NCBI RefSeq assembly: GCF_052324685.1 | Contig: NW_027506877.1 | Location: 1-64,000 of the forward strand | DNA length: 64,000 bases | From: Brachyhypopomus gauderio | Lineage: Eukaryota > Chordata > Actinopteri > Gymnotiformes > Hypopomidae | Reading direction: 5' to 3' | Shown: positions 45,901-57,104 of the stretch, piece by piece | How positions within the stretch are numbered: the stretch's first letter is position 1 | Layout: each line of letters begins with the position of its first letter | Notes under the pieces: model-generated | What the model saw: only the letters and a program-made list of their open reading frames with translations | Databases searched by the model: none | Told to the model about the DNA's origin: nothing | Translations under genes and position numbers: made by a program

Positions 45901-48246
45901 GTGGGCGATACTCGGAATTTTGGTATCGATACGATACCGATACGATACTGGTCAGTATCGCCGATACCGATACCGATACTTCCAAACCGTTGGGGGGGCG
46001 ATACTTTTTACTTGAAATTATAATCCATTAATATAATAATTTATATTAAATTATATATATTTTTGCTGATGCTGGTCCAGCGTGTCGCGTGCCAGTGATT
46101 ATGCCTTGTGCCAATGGTGGCACGCGTGCCATAGGTTGCCGACCCCTGCTGTAGACGGTCAACCAGTTTCAGATGTGGAAAATTCAATTAAAACAGGCGA
46201 ATACACCACAATTAAGCCAACTACAGGTCTGATGTCTGATGTATGGAAGTCATATTCCATTGTAATTAATGGAGAGGGAAATCGGCTTGTTGTGATTGAT
46301 ATCAGAAAGTGTTGGTGTACGTCACCTGACGGCATGTGTTTGGACTGTGGTAAGAAATGGGACAGCGCAATCCATCGCTATATTGCTGTTTTAATAAATA
46401 CATAAAATTTCAAGTACTAAATCTAATTAATTTAATTCATATTAGGATTGCGGGCGGGGGCGACAGAAATGTGTATGTGGCGGGCGGGTGCGGGATTAAA
46501 AACAAGCAATTTTTTGGCCGGTGCGGGCGGGAGCGGGACTAAAACAAGCAGGTGCGGGCGGGAGCGGGATTAAAACAAGCGATTTTTTGGCGAGAGTGGG
46601 ATTAAAACAAGCGGGAGCGGGATTTAAAAAGCAGTCCCACACAGACCTCTAAACTGCAGCAAAAGAATCGATATTTTCGCCGTGGTATCGATCCGATACC
46701 AATCCTCACCTTTGTATCGATATAAATATCGATCCGCCCACCCCTACTTCTCACTGAAAAGACGAATTATTTACAAAACTAAAGTTACGGTAGCGTGCGG
46801 CGCAAATCCGATTGTAACGGAGTAAAAGTCGCGTTTTTCTCACCACATATTTACTCAAGTAAAAGTAGAAGTATTTCACATTAAAACTTCTCCTACAAGT
46901 ACATTTTTGTCCAAAAAGCTACTTGAGTAAATGTAACGGAGTAAATGTAACGCGTTCCTACCCACCTCTGCTTGTTTGTAATAGATATGAAGTAGGTGGT
47001 AGTTCACACCTTTCGGAGCTCTACTGAGTGTTTGATCTCTTCCATCTTCTTCAGTCTCTCTTGGATCATCTGCTGGACCTTCAACTGTGTCTTCCCCAGC
47101 TGTGTCTGGAATCAGACAGGAAAACAAAGAAAAATTGTTATATATTTTAATGGTGCCCTATGATTCATTCATGTTTTTTATATTCCTTTTATAAATCTGT
47201 GTTGTGTTTAATATTGATATTATCCAGTATTAGTGTCTCACCCTTTTCTCTCCACTCTCCTTCTCTATGGTAACAGTGTTGTGAGTCCTGTGGTCTCCCT
47301 CAGTGCAGAACTGACACACACACATTTCGTCTTCTCTACAGAACAGCTCCAGGGGTCTCTCATGTTTCTGACATATGTAGTTCTCCACGTTCTCAACAGG
47401 GTTTATTAGTTTGTGTTTCTTAAGTTTTGGAACATTATTATGGGGCTCTAGATGAGACTTACAAAATGTCAGACCACAATCCAGACAAGAGTTTACAGCC
47501 TTCAACTTCACTCCAGTGCAGGTGTCACAAAAAATATCAGGTTTATCAAGATCTTTTTTCTTCTTGAAGTGATCCACAACCTCTCTCAGTGTTGTATTAA
47601 TCTTGAGTTTAGGTCTCTTGGTAAATTTCTCTTTACATAGTGGACATATACAGTTTGGACTGTTGTCCCAGTATTGTGTAAGGCAGGTCCTACAGAAGTT
47701 GTGTCCACATGGAGTGGTGACTGGATCAGTGAACACATCCAGACAGATAGAACACGTGAACTGCTCCTCAGACTGGAGGCTGCTGGAGTCACGTGTGACT
47801 GAAAAGATGCATGAAGTATTCAATTATTCTAATGTATGTGAATTTCACATATGGTTCCTAAATACTCCAGAACTGTCAAAATTGTAGACAATGGGGAATA
47901 AACAAGTTACATTTGACTCCTGATCTGAGTTCAGTTTGATAATCATGTGTGTCCTTCTTCGTTCTCCAGGATTCAGCACCACCACCTCAGACTTTAATCT
48001 CCTGATCTGAATCTTAACCTGGTTTACACTGACAACATGGAGCTCAGGGTGTAAATCACTCCATTTTGTAGTCAGTACAGCAGTTCTATTTTGTTCATAG
48101 TGTTACTGAACCAATTTACAGTGATGGAGAATATTCCTGAACACACAGGCTGTGTTTCATTCATGTGTGTACGTGGTGTGTGACTTACACTCAGGTGGTT
48201 CATCCATGTTCCACCTTCTACCTTGTAGTGATGACGATTCTTCCAT
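42983..48246 (-). CDS. finTRIM-like E3 ligase, paralogue 2
   Basis: Six exons join in phase: 48246-48189, 47798-47242, 47105-47010, 44820-44587, 44490-44328 and 43530-42983, giving 551 aa. The order is RING ([30 protein letters not shown]), two B-box modules, coiled coil (nearly identical to paralogue 1 in the 234-nt exon) and PRY-SPRY ([40 protein letters not shown]). I find no counterpart of the 27-nt exon of paralogue 1; its absence keeps the frame because it is a multiple of three. A 2.07-kb hAT element sits in the intron between the 96- and 234-nt exons. Same orientation and exon phases show a tandem duplication of the ancestral gene. Zinc ligands and the SPRY core look intact. Confidence 0.88.
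45540..45745. repeat. About 200-bp interspersed repeat, copy 1
   Basis: This stretch contains CGCGCATTGAGCGTGAG and GGCGATCGATCGATCGCG. It recurs in opposite orientation at 51320-51515. The shared segment may be part of an uncharacterised non-autonomous element. Confidence 0.6.
45896..46746. mobile_element. Nested hAT element, 851 bp
   Basis: The inverted ends are TAGGGGTGGGCGAT and ...GCCCACCCCTA, with an 8-bp duplication CTTCTCAC (45888-45895 and 46747-46754). The subterminal regions are rich in GATACCGATAC/ATCGAT motifs. At about 46128-46150 it holds what looks like one end of a third hAT family (GGTTGCCGACCCCTG). A short frame (46082-46405) is probably transposase debris. Confidence 0.85.
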
Positions 48247-48379
48247 TTCCTTCTTTCTCTAATAAATGTTTAAAAGAAATCACACCACTCAGCAAATACA
48301 TGTATATCTGCTATATATAAGGTTAGTACTACATGCCTTACAGTACTCTTGCCATAAATATTTAATCAAAAATGTGTAT

Positions 48380-48574
48380 TTGTCACAGAGGGACGGCCAC
48401 ACACAATCACTCCTTCCTCGCTCCTAATCACCCATTTATTAACATAACCCCATCATCACTGCCACCTGTGTCCTATGTGCTGACCTGCTCACGTATCTTC
48501 TCCTATTTAAAACCACAGGTCCAACTCGACACTAGTGTGTATTGTTCTTTGACTTTTGAGGGACTGATGGAGAC
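48380..48574 (+). mobile_element. Partial LTR cut by a hAT insertion
   Basis: It starts TGTCACAGAGGG and has the TATA-like CTATTTAAAA, in the same layout as the other TGTCAC LTRs here. The hAT element at 48583 interrupts it. The far end is not clearly recognisable. Confidence 0.45.
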
Positions 48575-48582
48575 GTCATAAT

Positions 48583-49477
48583 CAGTGTTGCGAATAACGG
48601 CGTTAAAAATAACGGCGTTAGGTAACGGCGTCATTTTGTCAGTAACGGGATAATATAATTAATTACTTTTCCTGTCGTTACAACGCCGTTGACGTTACTG
48701 GTCATTAAAAGCGGTACGTTACTATATATTGATATACTAACAGTAATCCGAGCGGACCGCTGCCCAGGCTAGTGAGGAGTAACAGATCTCGATAGATCAC
48801 GGTTCTCGGTGTAACACCTGTTTAACTTAACAAGTCAGTAAGCAGCGTTATGGTAGCCAATCAGAGCCAGTGTTTTTACACACGTGCCGACGCACGCGAC
48901 ACAAACGGAGAAGAGGCAGAAATGGCGAGTCAGGAGCAAGCCGAAGAAAAATGAGCATTTTCAAGGTGGCGATATAAACATTTAAGAAAATACTTGAAGT
49001 TCCTGAATGTCTACCAGACTGGGTATTTGAATTATTTAATTAAGAATAGAGGTTGTATTAAGTTTACTTCTGTTGTGAACAAACAGTTGTTTCAGATTGA
49101 GAGAATTTAATTTTATTTAATAGATGTAAATGCACTTTATATAGTGTAACTGTTTACTATTTTTTATTTTTTTTAACAAAGATTTGGGATTTTAAAGGAT
49201 TTTATCCTGCACTGGTCTGTGGATGTGCAATAAATATCAAAAGTTAAACACCTTTCTAATCTACTCATTTCAACTGACTGTAAAAACTGCTTTTTCAAAA
49301 AAAAAATCCTTATTCATTGGCATATAACTTTTTTTAACTGTAACGCAAATAGTTACTTTCTCTGGTAACGAGTTACTTTTATTATAGAGTAATTCAGTTA
49401 CTAACTCAGTTACTTTTTTGAACAAGTAGTGAGTAACTATAACTAATTACTTTTTTAAAGTAACGTTCCCAACACTG
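48583..49477. mobile_element. Non-autonomous hAT element, 895 bp
   Basis: The inverted ends are CAGTGTTGCGAATAACG / CGTTCCCAACACTG. A perfect 8-bp target duplication GTCATAAT flanks it (48575-48582 and 49478-49485). Subterminal repeats of AGTAACG and AACGGCG are present. It has no transposase. Confidence 0.88.
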
Positions 49478-49549
49478 GTCATAATAATAATAATATTGCG
49501 ACTTCACCATCCGAACATTTCCGCCCGGACATTTATTATGTCTTGTAAC

Positions 49550-51224
49550 TAGTGGTGGGACTTTAACGCGTTAATTTCGATTAATTAATTACAGGAAAAT
49601 TAACGCACTAAAAATATTAACGCATTTTAACGCATGAGACACTTTTGCACCGTGGAATGTTTCTCCGTGCACGAGAATGGGAAATTTAAATATAAGAAAC
49701 TTCCAGATGGAAGTACAAACAAAAATAGTGTTATTTGCACTTTATGTAGGAAGGAGTTCGCTTATCACAGGAGCACTTCCACCCTTCGTTACCACCTCAA
49801 CGCAAAACATGTTGGGGCTAATGCGCAGGTCAGTAATGATCACTTAGCTGCTAAATGTATTCCTAGTACGATATGGTGAACAAACGTCCGTATTTCCCGG
49901 GACATGTCCGTATTTCACATCCTGTCCCGGTCGTCGCGGGTTTTTTTTTAAGTGAGGAAATGTCCTGGGGTGAGTTTCCCAAAACGTTCTTAGCGCTAAG
50001 TACTTCGTAACCTCGTTCATACGTACGAGGTTAATATGTACTTAGCGCTAAGAATGTTTTGGGAAACCCACCCCTGGTTTTTAAATTACCTTCATTGGAC
50101 CATTAAGACTGGATTAAACTTTCGCGAGTGACCGCAGCGCGCGACTCCGCACGCGTTTATACATGACGCTTCATATTATTTGCATTGTTGTTCGCTTTCT
50201 GTGGTCGAAGATAAAGGCTTACAAGAAGCGCTGCACATCCAAACCTTTCGAAAAAATAATGCGCAATTTCCAAGTTTCGGCAGAAAAAAATGCGAATTAA
50301 GCCTTGTTTCCATTCATTACAGTTGTGCGAATAAACTTTAGATCACGTGAGAGGACGCCAAAACAATAGTGGTTTTACGTCCATCTGGCAGTTACGCATT
50401 TTTGCACGTTGAGGTTTTGAAACATTTTTTTCTTTTTCTTTTCTATACATGGAGAAGTTAAATTCAATTTTTGCTCTCTCCAGAACTGTTTTTGCATGCA
50501 TTTGCCATCTTTACATCGCGATCATGTACAGAACCACATGATTTGAGGCATGATACGTCATCGTTTATGCGAAAAACCCTTTTCCATCCAGTTTTTTCGA
50601 ATTTTGGCGATGCGATAGTCTAACTTTTCCGAAGAAAATCCAGCAGCTGTATGATGAGGAAAGGGAAGTAAAACAGGTTATTGTGAAGAGCGCCACAAAT
50701 GTGGCTCTGACTGGGGATCACTGGACCTCTGTTAGCAACAAGAATTATCTTGGTGTGACAGCTCATATTATAGATGATGAATCTATAGATGATGAAGATC
50801 CAGTCATTTGCTTTGAGCATGCAGAAGACCACTTCTAGGCACTATGGAGATCCCTGTGGCAGAGGCCTGGGAAATTAAAGAAAAATATACCATCTAAAAT
50901 GGAATTAAAAAACATCTTCTGATTTACTTCAATTCTTCCAATATCCTGAGCAAAACTTCCAAAATTAAACATTTTTGGTCAGAATTTCCAGTGTTCTGAA
51001 CTGTTTTCTGCACTCATCTATTGGTCTATGTAATAGACTGGTGGAAAAATAAACAAGATGTTGAAGTTTATGATTATGTTCATTGATTCATTCATCATTC
51101 AAACTTAAATTAATATTTCTCATGTTAAATACTGAAATGCGATTAAAATGCGATTAATTTCGATTAATTAATTACAAAGCTTCCAATTAATTCGATTAAT
51201 TTTTTTGATCGCGTCCCACCCCTA
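49550..51224 (+). mobile_element. hAT element with ZBED-type transposase remnants, 1675 bp
   Basis: The inverted ends are TAGTGGTGGGAC / GTCCCACCCCTA, with an 8-bp duplication CTTGTAAC (49542-49549 and 51225-51232). A BED zinc finger is encoded at about 49634-49830 (VICTLCRKEF, TLRYHLNAKH). A second transposase piece lies at about 50640-50840 (ALTGDHWTSVSNKNYLGVTA). The middle and catalytic parts are missing and other repeats sit between, so it is a deletion derivative. Confidence 0.88.
49967..50074. repeat. Long imperfect palindrome (about 108 bp)
   Basis: The left arm (GGGGTGAGTTTCCCAAAACG, TTCTTAGCGCTAAGTACTT) is matched in inverse by the right arm (CTTAGCGCTAAGAATGTTTT, GGGAAACCCACCCC). 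The centre is CGTTCATACGTACGAGG. It looks like a foldback MITE nested in the hAT element at 49550. Confidence 0.8.
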
Positions 51225-52519
51225 CTTGTAACGTAAAAATGTGTCTCAGCTACTCGGATTTCGAATCGATTTTTAAAGTTTTTAAACCTTAGGACCAGGG
51301 CTCTCAATTTTAGAATTCATTTCAGAGTGTGAGAGTCGGTGGCGAACGTAAGTTGTATATCGCGATCGATCGCCAGTGGAGGGCGACATAGATATGGATC
51401 AGAGATAAATCAACTAGATTTTTTTTTTTCGCCGTGTGAAATCGGAAGTGTGGCGTGTGAAGACGGTCAAATGCGTGTGTCACACGCTCAATGCGTGAGA
51501 CTTGAGAACACTGCTTAGGACATTGTGAATACGGATCAGTTTTCGCTCGCAATAGTAGGCATACTCTCCTTCCCGAGTTGAAGGGCGTACCGAACGAAGA
51601 CTTCATTTAATAACCGTTGGTAGATTGCAGTTCACATACGGCAACATATGTAGCTGAATTTAGTTATTCTAGTTAGTTTGTTACACGGTACCTTTAAATG
51701 TCTATGAAATTGCTTTACCGTTTATCTTTACAGTTCACTCAGCCAGTGGTAAAACATCTGAACGATGAGCTACAACATGTGCTGATGTAGAACTACTTAC
51801 CTTTACTTTCCTAGAAGGCTGTACTGTCCCGTTTCTCGTCTTCTCAGAGCTAACGTGTCCAATAATGCTGCCGTGTCAATTTGAAGTTCTTAAATTTTAC
51901 TTTTACTTAGCATGGCACTTGTCTGTTCATTTGTTCTTTGTGCTGGCAAGTGTTGAAGTGTCGTTCACTTCGCATGTTAATTTGATGTGTAGAGAGGAAA
52001 TCAGTCAGACTCGTTCAACAGTTCAAACTAGTTTTTATTCGCATGCGATGATCTTCAGAGATCTCTACACAACACAGTGTGCTCCTAAGGGAACGAGATC
52101 TGACAATTTACAGTTAAAACAGGTAGGCCTACTTGTACCTTGGTCACTCCACCCAAATCATGTGCCACTTGTGCAAAATATTTTTCTGCACCAATCACGG
52201 ATCTATCTTGCGCATACTACAGAATTTAGTCATCCAGTCTTCCAAGTTCCTCATATAACTATGTTGTCTATTTTCCATGATTCTTTCTTCTTACAGTCTC
52301 ACTGACACTGCTAGTGTGTCTCTGTATTGTGTATCAGCAACGGGTGAGTGTTTTACTTAAGAGGACTTCACCCAGATTACTTGACCTCATAATAAAGTTA
52401 GCCATTTTTTAATGTACTTATACATATGTCTGAATTACTAGCTGGAGGTGAATATAGCGAGAAGATTCTACGACACAGCTAAATGTCGTGCTGCTTTTCA
52501 ATGGAAAGTTTGTAAATTA
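51225..52519. other. Spacer with repeat copy 2 and a possible 5' exon
   Basis: At about 51320-51515 lies the inverted relative of 45540-45745. A good plus-strand donor (CAACGG|GTGAGTG) at about 52344 could end an untranslated exon of the gene at 52520. I see no other gene. Confidence 0.4.
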
Positions 52520-53086
52520 ATGAAAAGTAACTTACTCAACTGGGCCTTGTTTATTACATTTTGTCAGTTGCTTTGTTGCATGAATTGCAGTGAAGATTTG
52601 CACAATAGTAAGTGCATTTCTCAAAACCATACAAACAGCACCACACAGTGGATTTACCAGCAGCCGGTCACTTCCTCAAAACCCTCAGCTCATGTCCCAA
52701 AAGTATCAGAATGACAAGCCCATGTCATTGATTATGAAAATGAAAGTCAAAATATTTTGCCATGTTGTCGTATATCATATACAGTAGGCTACTGTTGTAT
52801 GGCTGGGAAGGGCTGCATGACTTTGCACATAACAGACGGTAATTGGCGGTATGCAGAAAAGTGTAGTAGCGAAGATATTTTAACTTGGAGTAGCAGCGTT
52901 TCTAGCTCCAGAGGTGAGGATTTGTCCTGGTTGTTGAGTGGTGGCCTGCAATCGAAGATCTTGCTTCTCCCACTCCTCTTGTTAGGTTTGGTTGCAGTTG
53001 GTTATTTTGTAAGAGTGTTCTTTTTGAGGCGGCCAGCAGGGGACATCCGTACCGGGACACACAGATTTCTCGGTTTTCTTGGTTAG
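52520..53086 (+). CDS. Candidate small type I membrane protein, unrecognised
   Basis: Two exons, 52520-52607 and 52719-53086, join in phase 1 (donor AATA|GTAAGTG, acceptor ATGACAAG), giving 151 aa. MKSNLLNWALFITFCQLLCC is a plausible signal peptide. A short Cys-rich ectodomain follows (CCRISYTVGYCCMAGKGC, ITDGNWRYAEKC), then a strong membrane segment (LLLPLLLLGLVAVGYFVRVFF) and a basic cytoplasmic tail. The spacing of Cys, NW and Cys faintly recalls the second half of a sushi domain, as in IL-15 receptor alpha, but this is a guess. An upstream noncoding exon may end near 52344. Weak points are the short length and the lack of a strong pyrimidine tract at the acceptor. It could be a chance assembly. 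Confidence 0.4.
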
Positions 53087-53204
53087 AGATACATTGCCGA
53101 TATCTAGCCAGGATCTTTTGTTTGCGAATGTTCCTGTGTTATCCATTTATCCTTGATGGGGAAAAATTTATACGTGATAATAAGAATTCAGACTCACCAT
53201 AATC
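53087..53204. other. Short spacer
   Basis: Nothing is recognised. A C-run of about 23 follows at 53250, inside the next element. Confidence 0.4.
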
Positions 53205-56200
53205 AGGCCCGTTGACAGTCTTGCCGGGGCCCGGGACAAGAAATTTGTCCCCCCCCCCCCCCCCCCCTTTCTTCGGCTTACATCATTTTTTAAATAAAAT
53301 AAGACAGTAAGACAATTAATTGTAGGGTGAATGTCTTATTCAACAAGACAAAAAATAGAACAAGACAAAGGAAACCATGTTCAACAACATACAACAATAT
53401 AAGTGCAAACAACAACCTAAATGCAATTAACAATAAATTAAAGACACTAAAATGCCATGCGCCTAACTTTTTTAATGGCAAATTTGTTAATCAGTTCACT
53501 GAAGTCTAGTCCTTGGGCCATCTCATGTTCAATGGAAAGCATGGCCAAACCATTCAGCCTGTCCTGAGACATTGTGGAGCGCAGGTAGTTTATTAGCTTC
53601 ATTTTGCTAAATGGACGCTCTCCTCCAGCTACAGTTACAGGTAAGCACAAAAAAATGCGTAGCAAAACACACAAGTCAATATAAATGCTCTGCAGCCCCA
53701 TTCTATAAATTGCATTAAGCAGGTCAAGAGGTCCAAGGTCATTTTTAAATGTTGCATATTTTCTTTAAATGACAAACTTGGTCTGCAAGAGAATCTGAGA
53801 AGTCTTTTGTGTATTTTTGTGAGAGTTTTGCACATGATGCATTGATGCAATCATTGGACATTTCTTGAAAATTCCACAGTACAGAAAACTCATCACAAAT
53901 GTTTTTGATGTCACACTAAGCTGCGCCACCACACTGTCTACTGTAACATAAAACACTTTATCTCTAAAGTAGTTTTCTGGGTACTCCTTACTGTTCTCTT
54001 CCTCCATGTCATCAAAAAAACATTTCTTCTTTCTCTGTTTTGTTTTAAGCTTTGGCTCAATGCCTATAGCAGTCGCAACAACGGTGGCCTCTCTCAACAA
54101 ACTGTCCCAGGACGCACGTATACAAGCCATCTCTTTTTCAAGTTCTTTTATATTGGCAACTTGTGTATCAAGGGTAATGGACGAAGACTGACTGGCAAGA
54201 TTTCTGTCCTCTAAGCACCCTAAGACCTTTATCCAAAATGTTAGGAGCACCACTGCGTTAAAAGACTCAAAGTAGGTCTTTAAACCCTGTGCCTGAGCTT
54301 TTGTTTCACTAGTTAGGTTGCCTTGTGTGATAAGTGCTTCCAATGCTTTAAGGACATCAGTTAAATGCTTTGCCACAGGGCGTACTGCCTCTATGCGTGC
54401 ACTCCAGCGTGTATCTGATAAACTGTGCAAAGAACAATGTAAAACTTTCATCAAAATTGCCCATCGCTGAGGGCTGCCACTAAAAAGTTTATACAGTTCA
54501 TTCACAAATCCAAAGAAAATATTTATTTCTGGACATGCCTGGGCTGCATGGACTCCTACCAGATATAGTGTGTGAGATGCACAGGGTGAGAATGTGGCCA
54601 GAGGGTTTTTCTTTTTTATGTGGACTTGTACACCCTTCACTTTTCCTGCCATATTGGCCCCATTGTCATAACACTGACCTCTACAGTCAGCTAAATCTAT
54701 TCTGTATTCCCTGAGTGTCTTCAATCATTTTTGCAACTTCTTCCCCAGTCTTATTTGAAAGGCCTCTAAATTTTAGAAAACGTTCATTTATTTCCCATCC
54801 TCCTCCTGAAGCAGTTGAACTAACATACCTAAGAAGTAGCATATTTTGCTCCAAATTGGAGACATCAGGTGTGGCATCACATATTAAAGAAAAGTAAGCT
54901 GCATTCTGTCTTTCTGTTAGAATAGTGTTTAGAACACGCTAAGCACAGACCTCAATAAATTCATTTTGGCTTTCAGGTGAAAGGTAATGAGCCTGTACCC
55001 TTTTCCCCTGTTCCCTGTACTCTCTGATATTCTGTAAATGATTGTTCAGAATGGTGTCATATTGTGACAACAGCTCAATCAAGCCTAAAAAATGCCCATT
55101 ATCAGGTTTGTCAAGTACAGTTGTACTCCCTCTAAATGGTAAATTTCTAGAGGCTAAATAAAGAGTTACATCTAACAGACGTTTTAGTAAGGCTTTGTTA
55201 TTTTCTATTTCAGTCTCCACAAGTTGTTGCTGTTTATTGTCAATGCCCGAGGCCTACAGGACAGAGTGTTGTAGGTTCTTCCATTTCCAATAACTGTTCT
55301 GGGAATCTTTCATACAGCTTCCTATATTTTAAAGTGCAAATTTTCATCCCATCAGTGGAATTTAGTGCACTTGTTGACTTTTTGCCTTTTACTTGTTCAA
55401 AAGAAAATAATAAACATAACAAAACAGAGCTTTTTTTGAGCTGCTGTATATGACCCAATCCCTTTCAATTTTTTCCCTGCCATTAGGAGACATTGCATAA
55501 CACAAATAGTTAGGGAAACTCCTACTCTCCACATCTGTGGGCAAGTCTTTTGCCACCTCTGATAAAGATGCTCGTGTTGCTAGAACACGCACTGCAGTTA
55601 CCCTGTCAGAGTCAGACATTACAGCTGGCCATAAGCCAGGATCGTTAAAGTCTATGACAACTTGTGATGCACTCTCCCTTCCTCCTGTTGTTGCTCCATC
55701 ATCATCATCGCTCCCACTTTTTTCCTTAGTCTCTCTCACTCTCGTCTGCTCTACGTGTTCAGTGGCTGTAATCTCACTCTCCCTGGTCTCTTCTCTTTGC
55801 CTTTACTCCCTACACTGCTCGCTTTGAATTTCCTCTGTAGCAGACAATCCTTGTTAGGTCATATAGTATATAATATAGCCACACATCAAAGCTGTTTCTG
55901 ACAGCTGACTGACGCTGTTACGGTAACCTACCGCGCTGCCCTGAGTCAGGTCTGGGAGCCTCCCCCTCCTCCGACATCGCTCTGGGCTGGCTACACTCTC
56001 TCTCCCTGTCATAATTCCCTGCCTCTTCTGTAGCTTTCTCGACTGTGCTGCTAGTCTGAGCTGTTTCAGACAGTCAGGGATTATTTATGAGTATCTTCCC
56101 AACAAACTTATTCATCTTAAACTTTACCGCGCTACAACATCAGCGCTTATTATTTACTTACCGTCATCTTTGGACACACTGTCAAGCCCTGCTGTCCCTT

Positions 56201-56618
56201 CATGCCCTCTGTTTAAAAATCTCAATGCGATCTCTTTCACCTCTGTAATCCTCATCCCTTTCCTTTTTTCCTTTCTTTTCTGCACTCCAGATTTTTGTTT
56301 ACTCCCCATTTTTAACTATCCACCACTGTATTTCCCGCTGTCAGCCGGCTACGGTTGGTGCTGGATCAAACCATTTTCAGTGGGAGGCGGGGGTGTATGC
56401 ACTTAATGGAAAATATGCAGATAGGTAAAAAACATATACATTTTAGCCATTGAGCTTATTTTGAGTACAGAATTTTATATTAATGAAAGATTTCAAGATT
56501 ATATTTAAAATTATAGACTTTAAATAAAAATAAATTGTTGGGCTCTTTGATCGGCCCCCCTGGCCTCGGGGCCCGGGACAACAGACCCGGTTCTCCCCCC
56601 CTGTCGACGGGGCTGCCT
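53205..56618 (-). mobile_element. hAT DNA transposon with ZMYM1-like transposase, decayed
   Basis: The ends are related by inversion (AGGCCCGTTGACAG... and ...CTGTCGACGGGGCTGCCT), each followed inward by a GGGGCCCGGGACAA motif. The minus strand encodes, in order, a TTF-type zinc finger region (55739-55389: FPNYLCYAMSPNGREK), the transposase middle (55220-54939 and 54724-53765: CYDNGANMAGKVKGVQ, CASHTLYLVGVHA) and the hAT dimerisation region (53701-53447: VAGGERPFSKMKLIN). This is the KIAA/ZMYM1-like hAT transposase of fish. At least four frame breaks separate the pieces, so it is dead. I could not find an 8-bp target duplication. Confidence 0.8.
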
Positions 56619-56639
56619 ATATATACCTGTTCAATAATA

Positions 56640-57104
56640 AACATACAAGACAAATAATAACATATAATTATTCGCTCACCCATCCAAATTATTGGTATCC
56701 GGTGTTCCAATCATCTCCATGGCCACAGGTGTATAAAATGAAGCTCCTAGGCATGCAGATTGTTTTTACAAACATTTGTGAAAGAATAGGTCGCTCTGAG
56801 GTGCGCAGTGAATTCCAACATGGAACTGTGATGAGATGCCCCCTGTGAGACAAATCCAGTCGTGAAATTTCCTTGTTCCTAAATATTCTACAGTCAACTC
56901 TCAGCTGTATTATAAGAAAATGCAAGTGTTTGGGAATGACAGCAATTCAACCACAAAGTGGTAGGCCACATAAGCTGAAGCGCATAGTGTGAAGAGGTCG
57001 CCAACTTTCTGCAGAGTCAATCACTACTGACATACAAATGTCATGTGGCCTTCAGATTAGCTCAAGAACAGTATGCAGAAAACTTCATTGAATGGGTTAT
57101 CATG
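56640..57104 (+). mobile_element. Tc1-like transposon fragment
   Basis: The sequence resembles the 5' half of a fish Tc1-like transposase gene (ATGGCCACAGGTGTATAAAA, CAGTGAATTCCAACATGGAA, GAGGTCGCCAACTTTCTGCA). It encodes the paired-type DNA-binding region, with several frame disruptions. It stops abruptly where the Gypsy LTR starts at 57105, so the LTR element probably inserted into it; the missing half is not visible on the far side within the window. Confidence 0.7.

Larger units (their letters stand above)
44905..46970. mobile_element. hAT element, 2066 bp, in a finTRIM 2 intron
   Basis: The inverted ends are CAGAGGTGGGTAG / CTACCCACCTCTG, with a perfect 8-bp target duplication CTTGTTTG (44897-44904 and 46971-46978). 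No transposase remains that I can recognise. Another element (45896-46746) is nested inside. Confidence 0.9.

Noticed and set aside
46082-46405. 107-aa frame with several Cys and Trp
   Set aside because: Lies within a nested hAT element and has no splice or start support; most likely transposase debris.
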